DNA from: Fortiea contorta PCC 7126
Lineage (GTDB): Bacteria; Cyanobacteriota; Cyanobacteriia; Cyanobacteriales; Nostocaceae
Assembly (NCBI RefSeq): GCF_000332295.1
Contig: NZ_KB235930.1
Location: 248,895-312,894 of the forward strand
DNA length: 64,000 nucleotides
Direction: 5' to 3'
Shown: one piece after another, positions 36,034-44,656 of the stretch
Position numbering within the stretch: position 1 is the stretch's first letter
Layout: each line of letters opens with the position of its first letter
Made by a program: the position numbers and the translations under genes
The notes under the pieces: model-generated
The model's input: only the letters and a program-made list of their open reading frames with translations
Told to the model about the DNA's origin: nothing
Database searches by the model: none

Positions 36034-36203
36034 AACTCGTAAATCAGGTTTACAACTCGTAAATTAAGTTCACGACTCGTAAATTAAATTTCTGGCTTGT
36101 AAATTAAGTTCACGACTCGTAAATTAAATTTCTGACTTGGAAATCAAGTTTACGACTCGTAAATCAAGTTTACGAGTCGTAAATCAAGTTTTTGGCTTGT
36201 GAA
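36034..36203. repeat. 20-bp tandem repeat array (8.5 units)
   Basis: Eight consecutive 20-base units and half a ninth, consensus (G/A)ACTCGTAAAT(T/C)AAGTT plus a variable 3-4-base end (TAC, CAC, TCT or TTT). No spacers. It sits between convergent genes (DMT transporter and sigC). Because 20 is not a multiple of three and the units contain TAA, it is not coding. Confidence 0.9.
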
Positions 36204-36256
36204 CGTGTAATTATCCCAGAATTTGCCACTAGCGATCGCTAAAATACTCCTATCGT

Positions 36257-37390
36257 TTAAATTAACCACCCCTTTAACCGTTTGGCGATGTGAGGACGGC
36301 GCAGTTTCCGCATGGCTTTACTTTGAATTTGTCTAACTCTTTCCCGCGAAAGATTAAACATATTCCCGACTTCTTCCAGGGTACAGGGTTCGCTAGTTGT
36401 TAACCCATAGCGGAGGGAAATCACATCTTTCTCCCGTGGAGTCAGCACATCACCCAATACTTCCCAAATTTCCTGACGCATCATGTTTTCATTCATTTTT
36501 GCTTCAGGTGATTGGTTGTCTTCGTCTTCTAGCAAATCCATCAACTCTGTGTCTTCTTCTTTCCCGACACGGTGGTTGAGAGAAAGTGCTTGACGCCGTA
36601 GTTGTTGTAATTGGCGTAGTTGTTGGACGGTGATTTCCAAAGCTTCGGCCATTTCGGCTTCGGAAGGATTGCGAGAAAGTTTTTGTTTGAGTTCTCGTTG
36701 GGCTTTTTTAAGTTTGTTAAGTTTTTCAACAATATGTATCGGTAAACGAATTGTGCGCGCATCATTAGCGATCGCTCTAGTAATTGCTTGTCTAATCCAC
36801 CAATAAGCGTATGTCGAGAACTTATATCCTTTATCTGGGTCAAACTTTTCTGTAGCTCGATTCAAACCCATTGCTCCCTCTTGAATTAAATCCAGGAAAG
36901 GGACTCCGCGATTGAGATATCGTTTGGCGATGGACACCACTAACCGCAAATTCGAGCGAATCATTTTGCGTTTCGCTACTCTACCTTGATATAAGCGACT
37001 TTCTAGTTGCTTTTCGGTCATATCTAGTTGAGCAGCTACTTGTAGCTTTGTCGGATACTGTCCTAAATCTGAGTGCAGAGACGCTTGTAATTCTCTCACT
37101 TCTTCAATAAATCTGACTCTCCGCGCCAATTCCACCTCTTCGTCAGGTTTTAGCAACGGATAGCGCGCCATTTCCTTAAAAAATGCGCCTACAGCATCGT
37201 CATGCTCTGTTTTGTTATACCCCGAAGGTCGGGCTGCTGCCATCTCGTCCCCATCACGTTCCTCTGATTCCAGGTTTTCTGTAATTGGGGAATCTTCCTC
37301 TACCACTAGTTCTAAATTATCGAGTGATTGATGTTCATGGTCAGCAGCGTTCTCCAGTGTTTCCATTGTTCCCAACTGAGCAATATTCAT
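36257..37390 (-). CDS. sigC: Group 2 sigma-70 factor, SigC type
   Basis: 377 aa from the ATG at 37390, chosen because AAGGA lies 5-6 bases upstream; an ATG at 37429 has no ribosome-binding site. An acidic N-terminus is followed by region 1.2 (AFFKEMARYPLLKPDEEVEL), region 2 (SNLRLVVSIAKRYLNRG and FDPDKGYKFSTYAYWWIRQA), region 3, and region 4 with LEEVGNMFNLSRERVRQIQS for -35 recognition. AFFKEMARYPLL instead of the YLREIGR of SigA/B/D/E, and the length, point to SigC. It directs RNA polymerase to alternative promoters in carbon, nitrogen or stress acclimation. Confidence 0.85.
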   Translation of the reverse strand: MNIAQLGTMETLENAADHEHQSLDNLELVVEEDSPITENLESEERDGDEMAAARPSGYNKTEHDDAVGAFFKEMARYPLLKPDEEVELARRVRFIEEVRELQASLHSDLGQYPTKLQVAAQLDMTEKQLESRLYQGRVAKRKMIRSNLRLVVSIAKRYLNRGVPFLDLIQEGAMGLNRATEKFDPDKGYKFSTYAYWWIRQAITRAIANDARTIRLPIHIVEKLNKLKKAQRELKQKLSRNPSEAEMAEALEITVQQLRQLQQLRRQALSLNHRVGKEEDTELMDLLEDEDNQSPEAKMNENMMRQEIWEVLGDVLTPREKDVISLRYGLTTSEPCTLEEVGNMFNLSRERVRQIQSKAMRKLRRPHIAKRLKGWLI

Positions 37391-37897
37391 AGTTTCCTTT
37401 AGGGATTTTTGCTTTGTTTGGTACATCATTCAGTGACAGCTGCTCGCTTGAGGCTTGGTAGTTTTCCCTAAGAGACAGATACACCCGTTTGACCGTAAAG
37501 TCTGAGTCTGGAGCTAATTTCTCTTTGCAATTTTTCAATTAGTTTCTAGCTGACATTCCTGAGCTACCGCTAGATCCAATTTTTCACAAATATTGGCTTT
37601 TGCACCCACCAACCTCATCCCTAGTCCACCAACCAATATATTCCTTATTTTTTTATCAATCGCCAAATATGTCAAACTCCCTCAAACTTTCTCAACCTTA
37701 ACCAATATGAATTTCTTTGCTAATTCTGCCAAATTCTTAAAAATTTATATAGTTTTATAAAGTTTTATAGACTTTATAATTTCGCAATCATTTAAGAAAT
37801 TGGCTTCGGGGTACTAAGTTCGTCTGTCCCTGATAGAATTTTACGAATGATGATGCAAAATTGGCAATTTACAAATTGGAGATTTCTTGTTTGTATA

Positions 37898-38013
37898 AAA
37901 GCATCTCATAGACACAATGGATTGAATATCTATCGATAGGGAGAAAAAGACTATGCCCTATTTAGTAGATACGTAGACCGTTTCCGACTTGGAAAAAGCG
38001 GGTGAGATGCTTT
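37898..38013. ncRNA. Candidate structured RNA or MITE (three-way junction)
   Basis: A perfect 11-bp closing stem (AAAGCATCTCA 37898-37908 with 38003-38013) encloses two stem-loops. One is TATCTA/TAGATA (37927-37932 / 37966-37971) stacked on ATAGGG/CCCTAT (37936-37941 / 37956-37961). The other is TTTCC/GGAAA (37981-37985 / 37991-37995) on CCG/CGG. ACACAAT at 37912 could also pair with ATTGTGT at 38015, giving a pseudoknot. It lies in the 845-base gap between divergent sigC and priA, 222 bases before priA. Strand and function are unknown; an inverted-repeat element is the main alternative. The rest of the gap is AT-rich without an ORF. Confidence 0.45.
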
Positions 38014-38235
38014 AATTGTGTGTGGTGGACACTAAATATTTATGACACGTGTAGTGGAAATTAATTTGTCTAGTAGATTACATAAGAGAAAATTTATCAA
38101 GTATTATAAAGGATAAAAGTATTGCGAAATACAGTTGACAAATCAAAGAGCAAAAAGTAATAGCTGAGTGAAAAAGTCCAACTTTCAGTAACTAGGTAAC
38201 ATCCTGATAAATAGCTGTATATTAAAATAGAAACT

Positions 38236-40764
38236 ATGTATATAAATGGCATAAAATCATCCAATTTTGTTGTGGCTGAAAGTGGGGAAGTATATAAACA
38301 AAAAACCGCAGAAAATCAGTGGGTAGAAGTATTAGTAGATTGTCCCGGAAACTCAGGAATATTTACCTACCGCTCGCCATCTCAGTTAGAAATCAAACCA
38401 GGAGATATTTTAACTGTACCATTTGGCTCACAACAACTAGGGGGAATTGCCATCAGGTTACTAACACAGCCAAATGTCGAGATAGCGCCAGAAAAAATCC
38501 GCGATGTGGAAGATGTGGTGAGTGTGGGTTTTTTTCCCGGTAGTTATTGGCAATTGCTTAATCGAGTCTCAGCATATTACTATACGCCATTAATTCAAGT
38601 GATCCGGATGGCTTTACCACCTGGATTATTAGGGCGATCGCAGCGTCGCATCCGTTTAACTATTTTAGGCAAAAGCAGACCACCAAAGGATACAAACAGT
38701 GATACTGTCGCCTCTTTTCTCACTCCCTACGCCCAACAAATTTTGGCACTTTTGCAAGCACAACCTGCGGGAGATTATAGTTTTGCCTACATCCAACAAA
38801 AAGTTAAATCTGCATATCGTGGCGTCCGGGAATTATTGCGATTTGGTTTAGTAGAAAGTTATTTAGAACAACCAAAATTAACTAAAGCAAAACAGCAAAA
38901 AGCTGTCACTCTCATCAACACAATTGACCGTGATTTAACCACTCGCCAAAGAGAAATTATCGACGTATTGCGGCGACGTGGTGGGGAATTGTGGCAAAAT
39001 GAACTGCTGCAAATTTGCCATGCTAGCCCTTCCACCCTCAAAGCTTTGGCTGATAAAGGTTATATCGTCATTGAAGAACGGGAAATATTACGCACCGAAC
39101 AAGGGCCAGCATTAGCCAGCGATTTCCCTAAAGTTCTAACCGGAGCGCAAACCAGCGCCCTAGAAACAATACAAACCTTAAATAGCTTTGCTCAAGTTTT
39201 ATTACACGGCGTCACAGGTTCAGGCAAAACAGAAGTATATTTGCAAGCGATCGCTCCCATACTCCAGCAGCATAAATCCGCCCTCGTCCTCGTCCCCGAA
39301 ATCGGACTCACACCCCAACTAACAGACCGTTTCCGCGCCCGATTTGGCGCAGCAAAAGTTAATGTCTATCACAGCGCCCTCTCAGACGGTGAACGCTACG
39401 ACACTTGGCGACAAATGCTCACAGGGGAACCCCAAGTCGTCATTGGTACCCGCAGCGCCATTTTTGCCCCATTACCCCACTTAGGTATTATCATCTTAGA
39501 CGAAGAACACGACAGCAGCTTTAAACAAGACGCCCCCATCCCCACCTACCACGCCCGCACCGTCGCCCAATGGCGCGCCGAATTAGAAAATTGTCCTCTC
39601 ATCCTGGGTTCCGCTACACCTTCTCTAGAAAGTTGGTTGAGTTTCCAAAAACCAAATCAACACAACCCCCGTCATCCCTCCTACTATCTCTCCCTCCCAG
39701 AACGCATCAACTCCCGTCCTCTCCCCCCAGTAGAAATAGTGGATATGCGCCAGGAGTTACAGCAAGGAAATCGCTCCATATTCAGCAGATCCCTACAAGC
39801 AGCATTAGAGCAGTTAGAACAGACAAACCAACAGGGAATTTTATTTATCCATCGCCGGGGACATAGTACATTTGTCTCTTGCCGCAACTGCGGTTATGTG
39901 CTGGATTGTCCCCACTGCGACGTATCTCTAGCCTACCACCACACCGAAGACGGAGCGCCGCAATTATTGCGCTGTCATTACTGTAACTACGGGCGTACCC
40001 ATCCCCAACACTGCCCAGAATGCGGTTCCCCATACCTCAAATTCTTTGGTAGTGGGACTCAGCGAGTAGCCCAAGAACTAACGCGACAATTCCCCAAGTT
40101 GGAATATATCCGTTTTGATAGCGACACCACCCGCAACAAAGGCGCACACCGCACCCTGCTTACCAAGTTCGCCAACAAAGAAGCACATTTATTAATCGGG
40201 ACACAAATGCTCACCAAAGGCTTGGATTTACCGCAGGTAACATTAGTGGGCGTCGTCGCTGCTGATGGACTGCTACATCTGTCAGATTATCGCGCCAGCG
40301 AAAGAGCATTCCAAACCCTAACCCAAGTAGCTGGGCGCGCTGGGAGAGGAGATGACCCAGGTAGAGTAATTGTGCAGACTTATACACCAGAACATGAGGT
40401 AATTGCGGCAGTTAAACAGCATGACTTTCAATCTTTCTCCCAAGCAGAGCTAGAACAACGACAAGCGCTTAACTACCCTCCTTATGGCAGGTTAATTTTA
40501 TTACGCTTGAGCAGCCTTGATCCAATCCAAGTCCAAAACACAGTTCAAATCATCGCCACAGCCATCGGTACAGGGGAAGGATTTGAAATCCTAGGCCCAG
40601 CCCCAGCCAACGTTTTCCGGGTAGCAAACAGATATCGCTGGCAGATATTGATCAAAATTGACCCCGATACATTGCCAAAATTGCCAGATTGGGAAGAAGT
40701 GCGATCGCTATGTCCTCAATCTGTTAGCCTGACAATAGACATAGACCCGCTAAATATTATGTAA
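38236..40764 (+). CDS. priA: Primosomal replication restart helicase PriA
   Basis: 842 aa. N-terminal DNA-binding domain (from ~30), Walker A GVTGSGKTEVYL, Walker B LDEEHDSSFKQ, the paired zinc-binding cysteines CRNCGYVLDCPHC and CHYCNYGRTHPQHCPECG, and helicase motifs V-VI in QMLTKGLDLP and QVAGRAGRGDDPG. It unwinds and reloads the replisome at stalled forks. The N-terminus carries about 30 residues before the usual PriA start, seen in other cyanobacteria too as far as I recall. Convergent with the next gene, 14 bases between the stops. Confidence 0.95.
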   Translation: MYINGIKSSNFVVAESGEVYKQKTAENQWVEVLVDCPGNSGIFTYRSPSQLEIKPGDILTVPFGSQQLGGIAIRLLTQPNVEIAPEKIRDVEDVVSVGFFPGSYWQLLNRVSAYYYTPLIQVIRMALPPGLLGRSQRRIRLTILGKSRPPKDTNSDTVASFLTPYAQQILALLQAQPAGDYSFAYIQQKVKSAYRGVRELLRFGLVESYLEQPKLTKAKQQKAVTLINTIDRDLTTRQREIIDVLRRRGGELWQNELLQICHASPSTLKALADKGYIVIEEREILRTEQGPALASDFPKVLTGAQTSALETIQTLNSFAQVLLHGVTGSGKTEVYLQAIAPILQQHKSALVLVPEIGLTPQLTDRFRARFGAAKVNVYHSALSDGERYDTWRQMLTGEPQVVIGTRSAIFAPLPHLGIIILDEEHDSSFKQDAPIPTYHARTVAQWRAELENCPLILGSATPSLESWLSFQKPNQHNPRHPSYYLSLPERINSRPLPPVEIVDMRQELQQGNRSIFSRSLQAALEQLEQTNQQGILFIHRRGHSTFVSCRNCGYVLDCPHCDVSLAYHHTEDGAPQLLRCHYCNYGRTHPQHCPECGSPYLKFFGSGTQRVAQELTRQFPKLEYIRFDSDTTRNKGAHRTLLTKFANKEAHLLIGTQMLTKGLDLPQVTLVGVVAADGLLHLSDYRASERAFQTLTQVAGRAGRGDDPGRVIVQTYTPEHEVIAAVKQHDFQSFSQAELEQRQALNYPPYGRLILLRLSSLDPIQVQNTVQIIATAIGTGEGFEILGPAPANVFRVANRYRWQILIKIDPDTLPKLPDWEEVRSLCPQSVSLTIDIDPLNIM

Positions 40765-40778
40765 TTTTGTGAATATTT

Positions 40779-42278
40779 CTAATAAATTAAACCCCATAAT
40801 GCCAAAACTCCGCAAATTATCACCAAAATAATCAACCATAAAATTTGCGTAGTTCGATTAACTTTGGCTAATATTTTTTGGTAAGATAGCCGATGATTCT
40901 GAATCAAGAAAAAAGCTTGAGGACTGAATAAACTCGGCAAGAACCGACTAAGTGATAATCTGATAAAAAAGTTAACAATCCACAACGATTGACGCCAAGG
41001 ATCTTGGTTATATTGCCACGGAAAAGCAATTTGAGACAACCGTACCAGCGCTTTCACATCATCGGCTCTTAAAGATTCATATAAAGGTAAAGCCCGTGAA
41101 AGATCATCATCAGCTTTAGATAGTGCTTCATGCAAAACATAAACATCTTCCAAAGCGGAATTTACACCCTGTCCAATATCTGGCGGGAAACAATGAACAG
41201 CATCACCTAATAGTACTATTCCCGGAGCATTTTCTGCTGATTCCTGGGTCAATAAAAAATATAATCCCGCACAATATTGAGGAATCGGAAAATAACCACC
41301 TTCACTTTTCACAAATCGGTCAGCTTCTGTTGGTGTAACTATTTCCCGAATTGGTAATTGAGGAAAAGCTTGCTCAAGAAAATTAGCTAAATCCTCGCTA
41401 TTTCTTAACTGCCAAATTTCATGATCAAATGGTGTAATAATATTAGCAGTACGCCCCTCCTCCGGATTTTTCAGCGGTAATATACCCAGAGTAATTAAAC
41501 GCCGACGACCTCTAAAAGCTCCGCGAATCGCGTAAGCCATATCATGTATCGCCAATTCCTTACCATTACGATCAACAGGAAACTGAGGCGGTAGATTCAA
41601 CACCTTATACCGCAGATTTGAACTAGGCGAAGGAAAAAGCTTCATGACAAATCTATCTGAATTAGATTCCTCCCATTCCTTGAGATTCTGACGAACAAAA
41701 GAGTTAATCCCATCACAACCAATCAAAAAATCAGGCGTAAATTTGCAACTATCGCCATCCTGGGACTGAGCCAAAATTTCTAGCTTTTTCTCATCAGCAA
41801 TATTGGTAGCAACTTGATTGATTTCTACACATTTTGTTTTAAAAAATACAGTTATATAATCCTGCCAATTTTTTTCAATTTCCTGATATAACAACAACAC
41901 AAAACTCTTTCTTGATATCCAGTAAGCAGTTTTTCTATTTGCATCTATGATGGGTAAATTCAAAGTTTTGCGGCTGCTATCTGGTTGAATCACCGTTAAA
42001 TAAAACTCCTGAGTAGGAACGCTAAGTTTAGCTAATTCATCAGACAATCCTAGAAAATCAGTTAATTTTTGACCCCGACCATCGATCAGATAATTAAAAG
42101 ATTTATCTGGTTCGTAGTAATCAGCAGCTACCCGTTGTTCCAAAACTGTAATATTTTTCCAACCCCGTTTAGCCAGCATTAATGCAGTAGCTAGTCCAGC
42201 CGGGCCACCACCAACAATCAATACATTCTTGCTTTGATACTTAGTTTCCTGAGAATTGGGAGATGTTTCAGTATGCAT
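40779..42278 (-). CDS. FAD-dependent monooxygenase (kynurenine-3-monooxygenase-like) with C-terminal membrane helix
   Basis: 499 aa. The FAD-binding Rossmann motif GGGPAGLATALML is near residue 23, followed by the PHBH-family GDAVHCFPPDIGQGVNSALEDVYVL that contacts FAD. The last ~24 residues (ILWLIILVIICGVLALWGLIY) are a membrane helix, as in kynurenine 3-monooxygenase, which is tail-anchored. It would hydroxylate an aromatic or polyprenyl-type substrate with NAD(P)H and O2; the substrate is unknown. The second motif DG is in LIGCDGINSFVR. ATG at 42278. Stands alone. Confidence 0.85.
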   Translation of the reverse strand: MHTETSPNSQETKYQSKNVLIVGGGPAGLATALMLAKRGWKNITVLEQRVAADYYEPDKSFNYLIDGRGQKLTDFLGLSDELAKLSVPTQEFYLTVIQPDSSRKTLNLPIIDANRKTAYWISRKSFVLLLYQEIEKNWQDYITVFFKTKCVEINQVATNIADEKKLEILAQSQDGDSCKFTPDFLIGCDGINSFVRQNLKEWEESNSDRFVMKLFPSPSSNLRYKVLNLPPQFPVDRNGKELAIHDMAYAIRGAFRGRRRLITLGILPLKNPEEGRTANIITPFDHEIWQLRNSEDLANFLEQAFPQLPIREIVTPTEADRFVKSEGGYFPIPQYCAGLYFLLTQESAENAPGIVLLGDAVHCFPPDIGQGVNSALEDVYVLHEALSKADDDLSRALPLYESLRADDVKALVRLSQIAFPWQYNQDPWRQSLWIVNFFIRLSLSRFLPSLFSPQAFFLIQNHRLSYQKILAKVNRTTQILWLIILVIICGVLALWGLIY

Positions 42279-42380
42279 ATCATTGATGTTGCCTGAGGAA
42301 ATTCAAACCTTAGTGTAGCGCGATGATATGATAAATTCCTCCCCTCCAGGATGATTTATGAATAATAAATAGCAAAAATA

Positions 42381-42420
42381 AAACTACAGATGAATACCAA
42401 AGTATAACTATCTGTAGTTT
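42381..42420. terminator. 11-bp hairpin at the left edge of the accessory cassette
   Basis: AAACTACAGAT (42381-42391) pairs perfectly with ATCTGTAGTTT (42410-42420), 18-base loop. It directly abuts the left palindromic repeat at 42421 and precedes the plus-strand cassette, while the monooxygenase gene reads away. It may insulate the cassette or be part of the repeat's insertion site. Confidence 0.5.
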
Positions 42421-42461
42421 AAATTTAATGTGAATCTCCAGCAGAAGCGCACGTTAAAAAT
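42421..42461. repeat. Left copy of a ~41-bp palindromic repeat bounding the cassette
   Basis: AAATTTAATGTGAAT, then GCGCACGTTAAAAAT starting 26 bases after the first base. It aligns base for base without gaps to the intact palindrome at 48361-48401, including the loop (CTCCAGCAGAA versus TTCCAACAGAG). The left arm has decayed, so this copy is no longer a perfect hairpin. Confidence 0.75.
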
Positions 42462-42512
42462 AGAGGTCTATTGCCTCTCGTGGATAATACATTCGGATTA
42501 AAGGTAATAAAA

Positions 42513-43100
42513 ATGACATCTTTTGAATCAAATGAGAGTAATACAGTTGAAGTGAATAACATCAGGTTTGAAACTCTGCTATCAGAGAGCGTATTAACCA
42601 TCCCAAAAGCCAAGCATGGTGTTTATACTCCTGTACGGCTGGGTATTCGGATTACTAATAATACGCAAAGTTTTTTTTACTTTTCATCTTATGTTTATTC
42701 GATGTTTCCAGAAATGATAGCACCAGATGGTCAAGTCATGGTAACAGGTTTGCACTCCGAACGAATTAACCCACCAATTGAATCTGATTATGTACTGGTA
42801 GTGCCAGGAGAAGCAGTAATATTTTCTCGTGATGCCTTTCTTTTTTGGATACAGAACCGTAAGAAAAAGCGTGATCGAAAGTTAACTTTGAACATTCCTT
42901 TTCCATGTGAAGACATTTATGCTTTTCGTCCACTGTATTCAGGTATATATCAATTTCGCTTCAAATATCGTCAATCTCGTGAAGGGATGGAGGAATATTA
43001 TCACTGGATTGAACCAACAACATTACAAACAATATTACAAAATCTTTGGACTGGAGAGGTACTAACTCCACTTGTAGAGATTCGCTTAGTAGAGTCATAA
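42513..43100 (+). CDS. Cassette paralogue 1: unrecognised beta-rich family
   Basis: 195 aa from the ATG at 42513 (the MTSFESN start shared by all four paralogues; GGT-rich upstream). Pattern: short N-terminal strand VNNIRFETL, IRITNNT strand, PEMIAPDGQ turn, VVPGEAV turn, then a strand IYQFRFKYRQS and the closing LWTGEVLTPLVEIRL. The alternating strands and P-G turns suggest an Ig-like or protease-inhibitor-like beta-sandwich; that is inference. No signal peptide. No known family recognised. First gene of the four-member cluster. Confidence 0.7.
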   Translation: MTSFESNESNTVEVNNIRFETLLSESVLTIPKAKHGVYTPVRLGIRITNNTQSFFYFSSYVYSMFPEMIAPDGQVMVTGLHSERINPPIESDYVLVVPGEAVIFSRDAFLFWIQNRKKKRDRKLTLNIPFPCEDIYAFRPLYSGIYQFRFKYRQSREGMEEYYHWIEPTTLQTILQNLWTGEVLTPLVEIRLVES

Positions 43101-43250
43101 ATTGAAGTCAGTAATGAAATGAAAGTTGGCCTTGTTGGCTGGGAATGTCGGTTATCTAGTAGCATGAATTAACACGGCTGCATAAAATTTATGTGTAGCA
43201 TTAGACTGAAATATTGTTTTCAAAAACATCTACAAATTAGTAAAAACTTC

Positions 43251-43910
43251 ATGCGTAAATTCCTGGCAACAGTTTTAGCTGTAGTTTCAGTCTTTTTTGG
43301 GATAATGGCATCAAGCTACGTATCGAGAAATATCATGACTAATGAAGACGTAAAAATTGAAAGGGTAGCTCATATGACATCTTTTGAATCAAACAATAAC
43401 GTACTTAAAGTCGATGGCATTCAATTTATAACTTTAGTACCTAAACAAGTGGTAGATATTCCTCAATACGGTGAAGAAACTTCCATGCAATTTGGCGTGA
43501 GAATTATGAATCAAGCATCAATTCCCTATCATTTTGATTTACAACGCTTTTATCCAGAAATTTTAGATCCACAAGGACAGATTTTACAAATGGATGGAGG
43601 ACAAAATGCAACAAGGGAGGTAGAAAAATCTGATATTCCACTACTCATGCCCGGAGAAAGTTTGGATTTTTTGATGGATGCCAAATTTAATTGGTATAAC
43701 AAAAAATGTTTATCGGTTTCAGGAAATGCAACTTACGGAGGATTTTGGATTTTTTGGAACATCATGCCTGGTAGATATCATATTAGGCTCAAATATGAAA
43801 ATCAACTAGTCAAAAAGAAGATGTTGATATCACCAAAAGGATGGACTGAAATTGATCAATTTTGGATAGGTAAAGTTATAACGCCTTTTGAAAATTTTTA
43901 TCTCCGCTAA
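43251..43910 (+). CDS. Cassette paralogue 2, with N-terminal membrane leader
   Basis: 219 aa from the ATG at 43251. Residues 1-25 (MRKFLATVLAVVSVFFGIMA) form a hydrophobic leader or anchor; 41 codons later comes MTSFESN, the start used by the other paralogues. The shared domain follows: FGVRIMNQ, PEILDPQGQI, DIPLLMPGESLDF, DAKFNWY, YHIRLKYENQ and FWIGKVITPFENFYL. An ATG at 43191 could add 20 residues. Initiation at 43374 would give a leaderless 178-aa form. If the leader is used, this copy alone is exported or membrane-bound. Confidence 0.7.
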   Translation: MRKFLATVLAVVSVFFGIMASSYVSRNIMTNEDVKIERVAHMTSFESNNNVLKVDGIQFITLVPKQVVDIPQYGEETSMQFGVRIMNQASIPYHFDLQRFYPEILDPQGQILQMDGGQNATREVEKSDIPLLMPGESLDFLMDAKFNWYNKKCLSVSGNATYGGFWIFWNIMPGRYHIRLKYENQLVKKKMLISPKGWTEIDQFWIGKVITPFENFYLR

Positions 43911-43982
43911 AACTTCAATCTATCTGATTGAAGCAAAAGTAACAAAATTGCTATGAACCGCTAGATAAAGAAGGTAGCCTAT

Positions 43983-44519
43983 ATGACATCTTGTGAATCC
44001 AACAATTCCAATGCTGTTGAAATAGATGGAATCTGCTTTGAAACCTTAGTGTCAGAGCGGAAGTATAATCTTCCAATATTTGGAGAAGAAACACCAATTA
44101 AATTTGGAGTAAGAATTACTAATAACTCATTAACTCCTTATCGATTTGAATTACCACAGTTTGTACCAGAAATATTAAATCCACATGGAAAGCCTATAGA
44201 ACCAAGTTTTGGTAGAAATGCAACCCGATTTGTAGAAGAGTCGGATATTCCTTTAATTATGTCCGGGGAAAGTTTGGGGTATTGGATGGATGCAAAATTC
44301 AAGTGGTATAGCAAAAATTGTATTGAGCTTTTCGCTTATGCATTGTACGGAGGGATTTTGAGATTTTATAACTTTAAACCAACTAAATATCAGATTCGGA
44401 TGAAATATATCAACGATTTACCTACGCGAAAAATTCGTTTATCCACAGGCTCCACAGAATACAGCAATTTTTGGACTGGTCAAATTGCCACAAATTTAGT
44501 CAATTTCCGCCTGAGATAA
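43983..44519 (+). CDS. Cassette paralogue 3
   Basis: 178 aa, starts MTSCESN at an ATG with GGTAG 6 bases upstream. Closest to paralogue 2: FGVRITNNS, PEILNPHGKP, DIPLIMSGESLGYWMDAKFKWYS, IRMKYIND, FWTGQIATNLVNFRL. No leader sequence precedes it. Probably cytoplasmic. Conserved blocks recur in the same order in all four copies, indicating one domain per protein. Confidence 0.7.
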   Translation: MTSCESNNSNAVEIDGICFETLVSERKYNLPIFGEETPIKFGVRITNNSLTPYRFELPQFVPEILNPHGKPIEPSFGRNATRFVEESDIPLIMSGESLGYWMDAKFKWYSKNCIELFAYALYGGILRFYNFKPTKYQIRMKYINDLPTRKIRLSTGSTEYSNFWTGQIATNLVNFRLR

Positions 44520-44533
44520 TTTTAACAAGCAAT

Positions 44534-44629
44534 ATGCGGAAATTTTGTGCAACAGTTTTAGCTGTAGTTTCAGTCTTTTTCAGGATAATAGTATTAAGCA
44601 ATACTCTAATCAGCATAATAGCCCGATAA
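44534..44629 (+). pseudogene. Disrupted leader of cassette paralogue 4
   Basis: A 31-codon ORF MRKFCATVLAVVSVFF then a stop. It is the same leader that opens paralogue 2: a 32-base stretch is identical, and the distance from its ATG to the paralogue's MSSCESN start is 123 bases in both genes, in frame. Here codon 32 is TAA, so the leader is cut off. It may be a decayed signal sequence or a separately made membrane peptide. Confidence 0.65.
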
Positions 44630-44656
44630 AAAGTAGAAGCTCAGAGGATAATCAAC

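Noticed and set aside
36034-36203. CRISPR array
   Set aside because: 20-bp units are contiguous with no unique spacers.
37898-38013. Known riboswitch upstream of priA
   Set aside because: None of the conserved cores I know (TPP, cobalamin, SAM/SAH, glutamine, guanidine) is present, and the element ends more than 200 bases from the gene.
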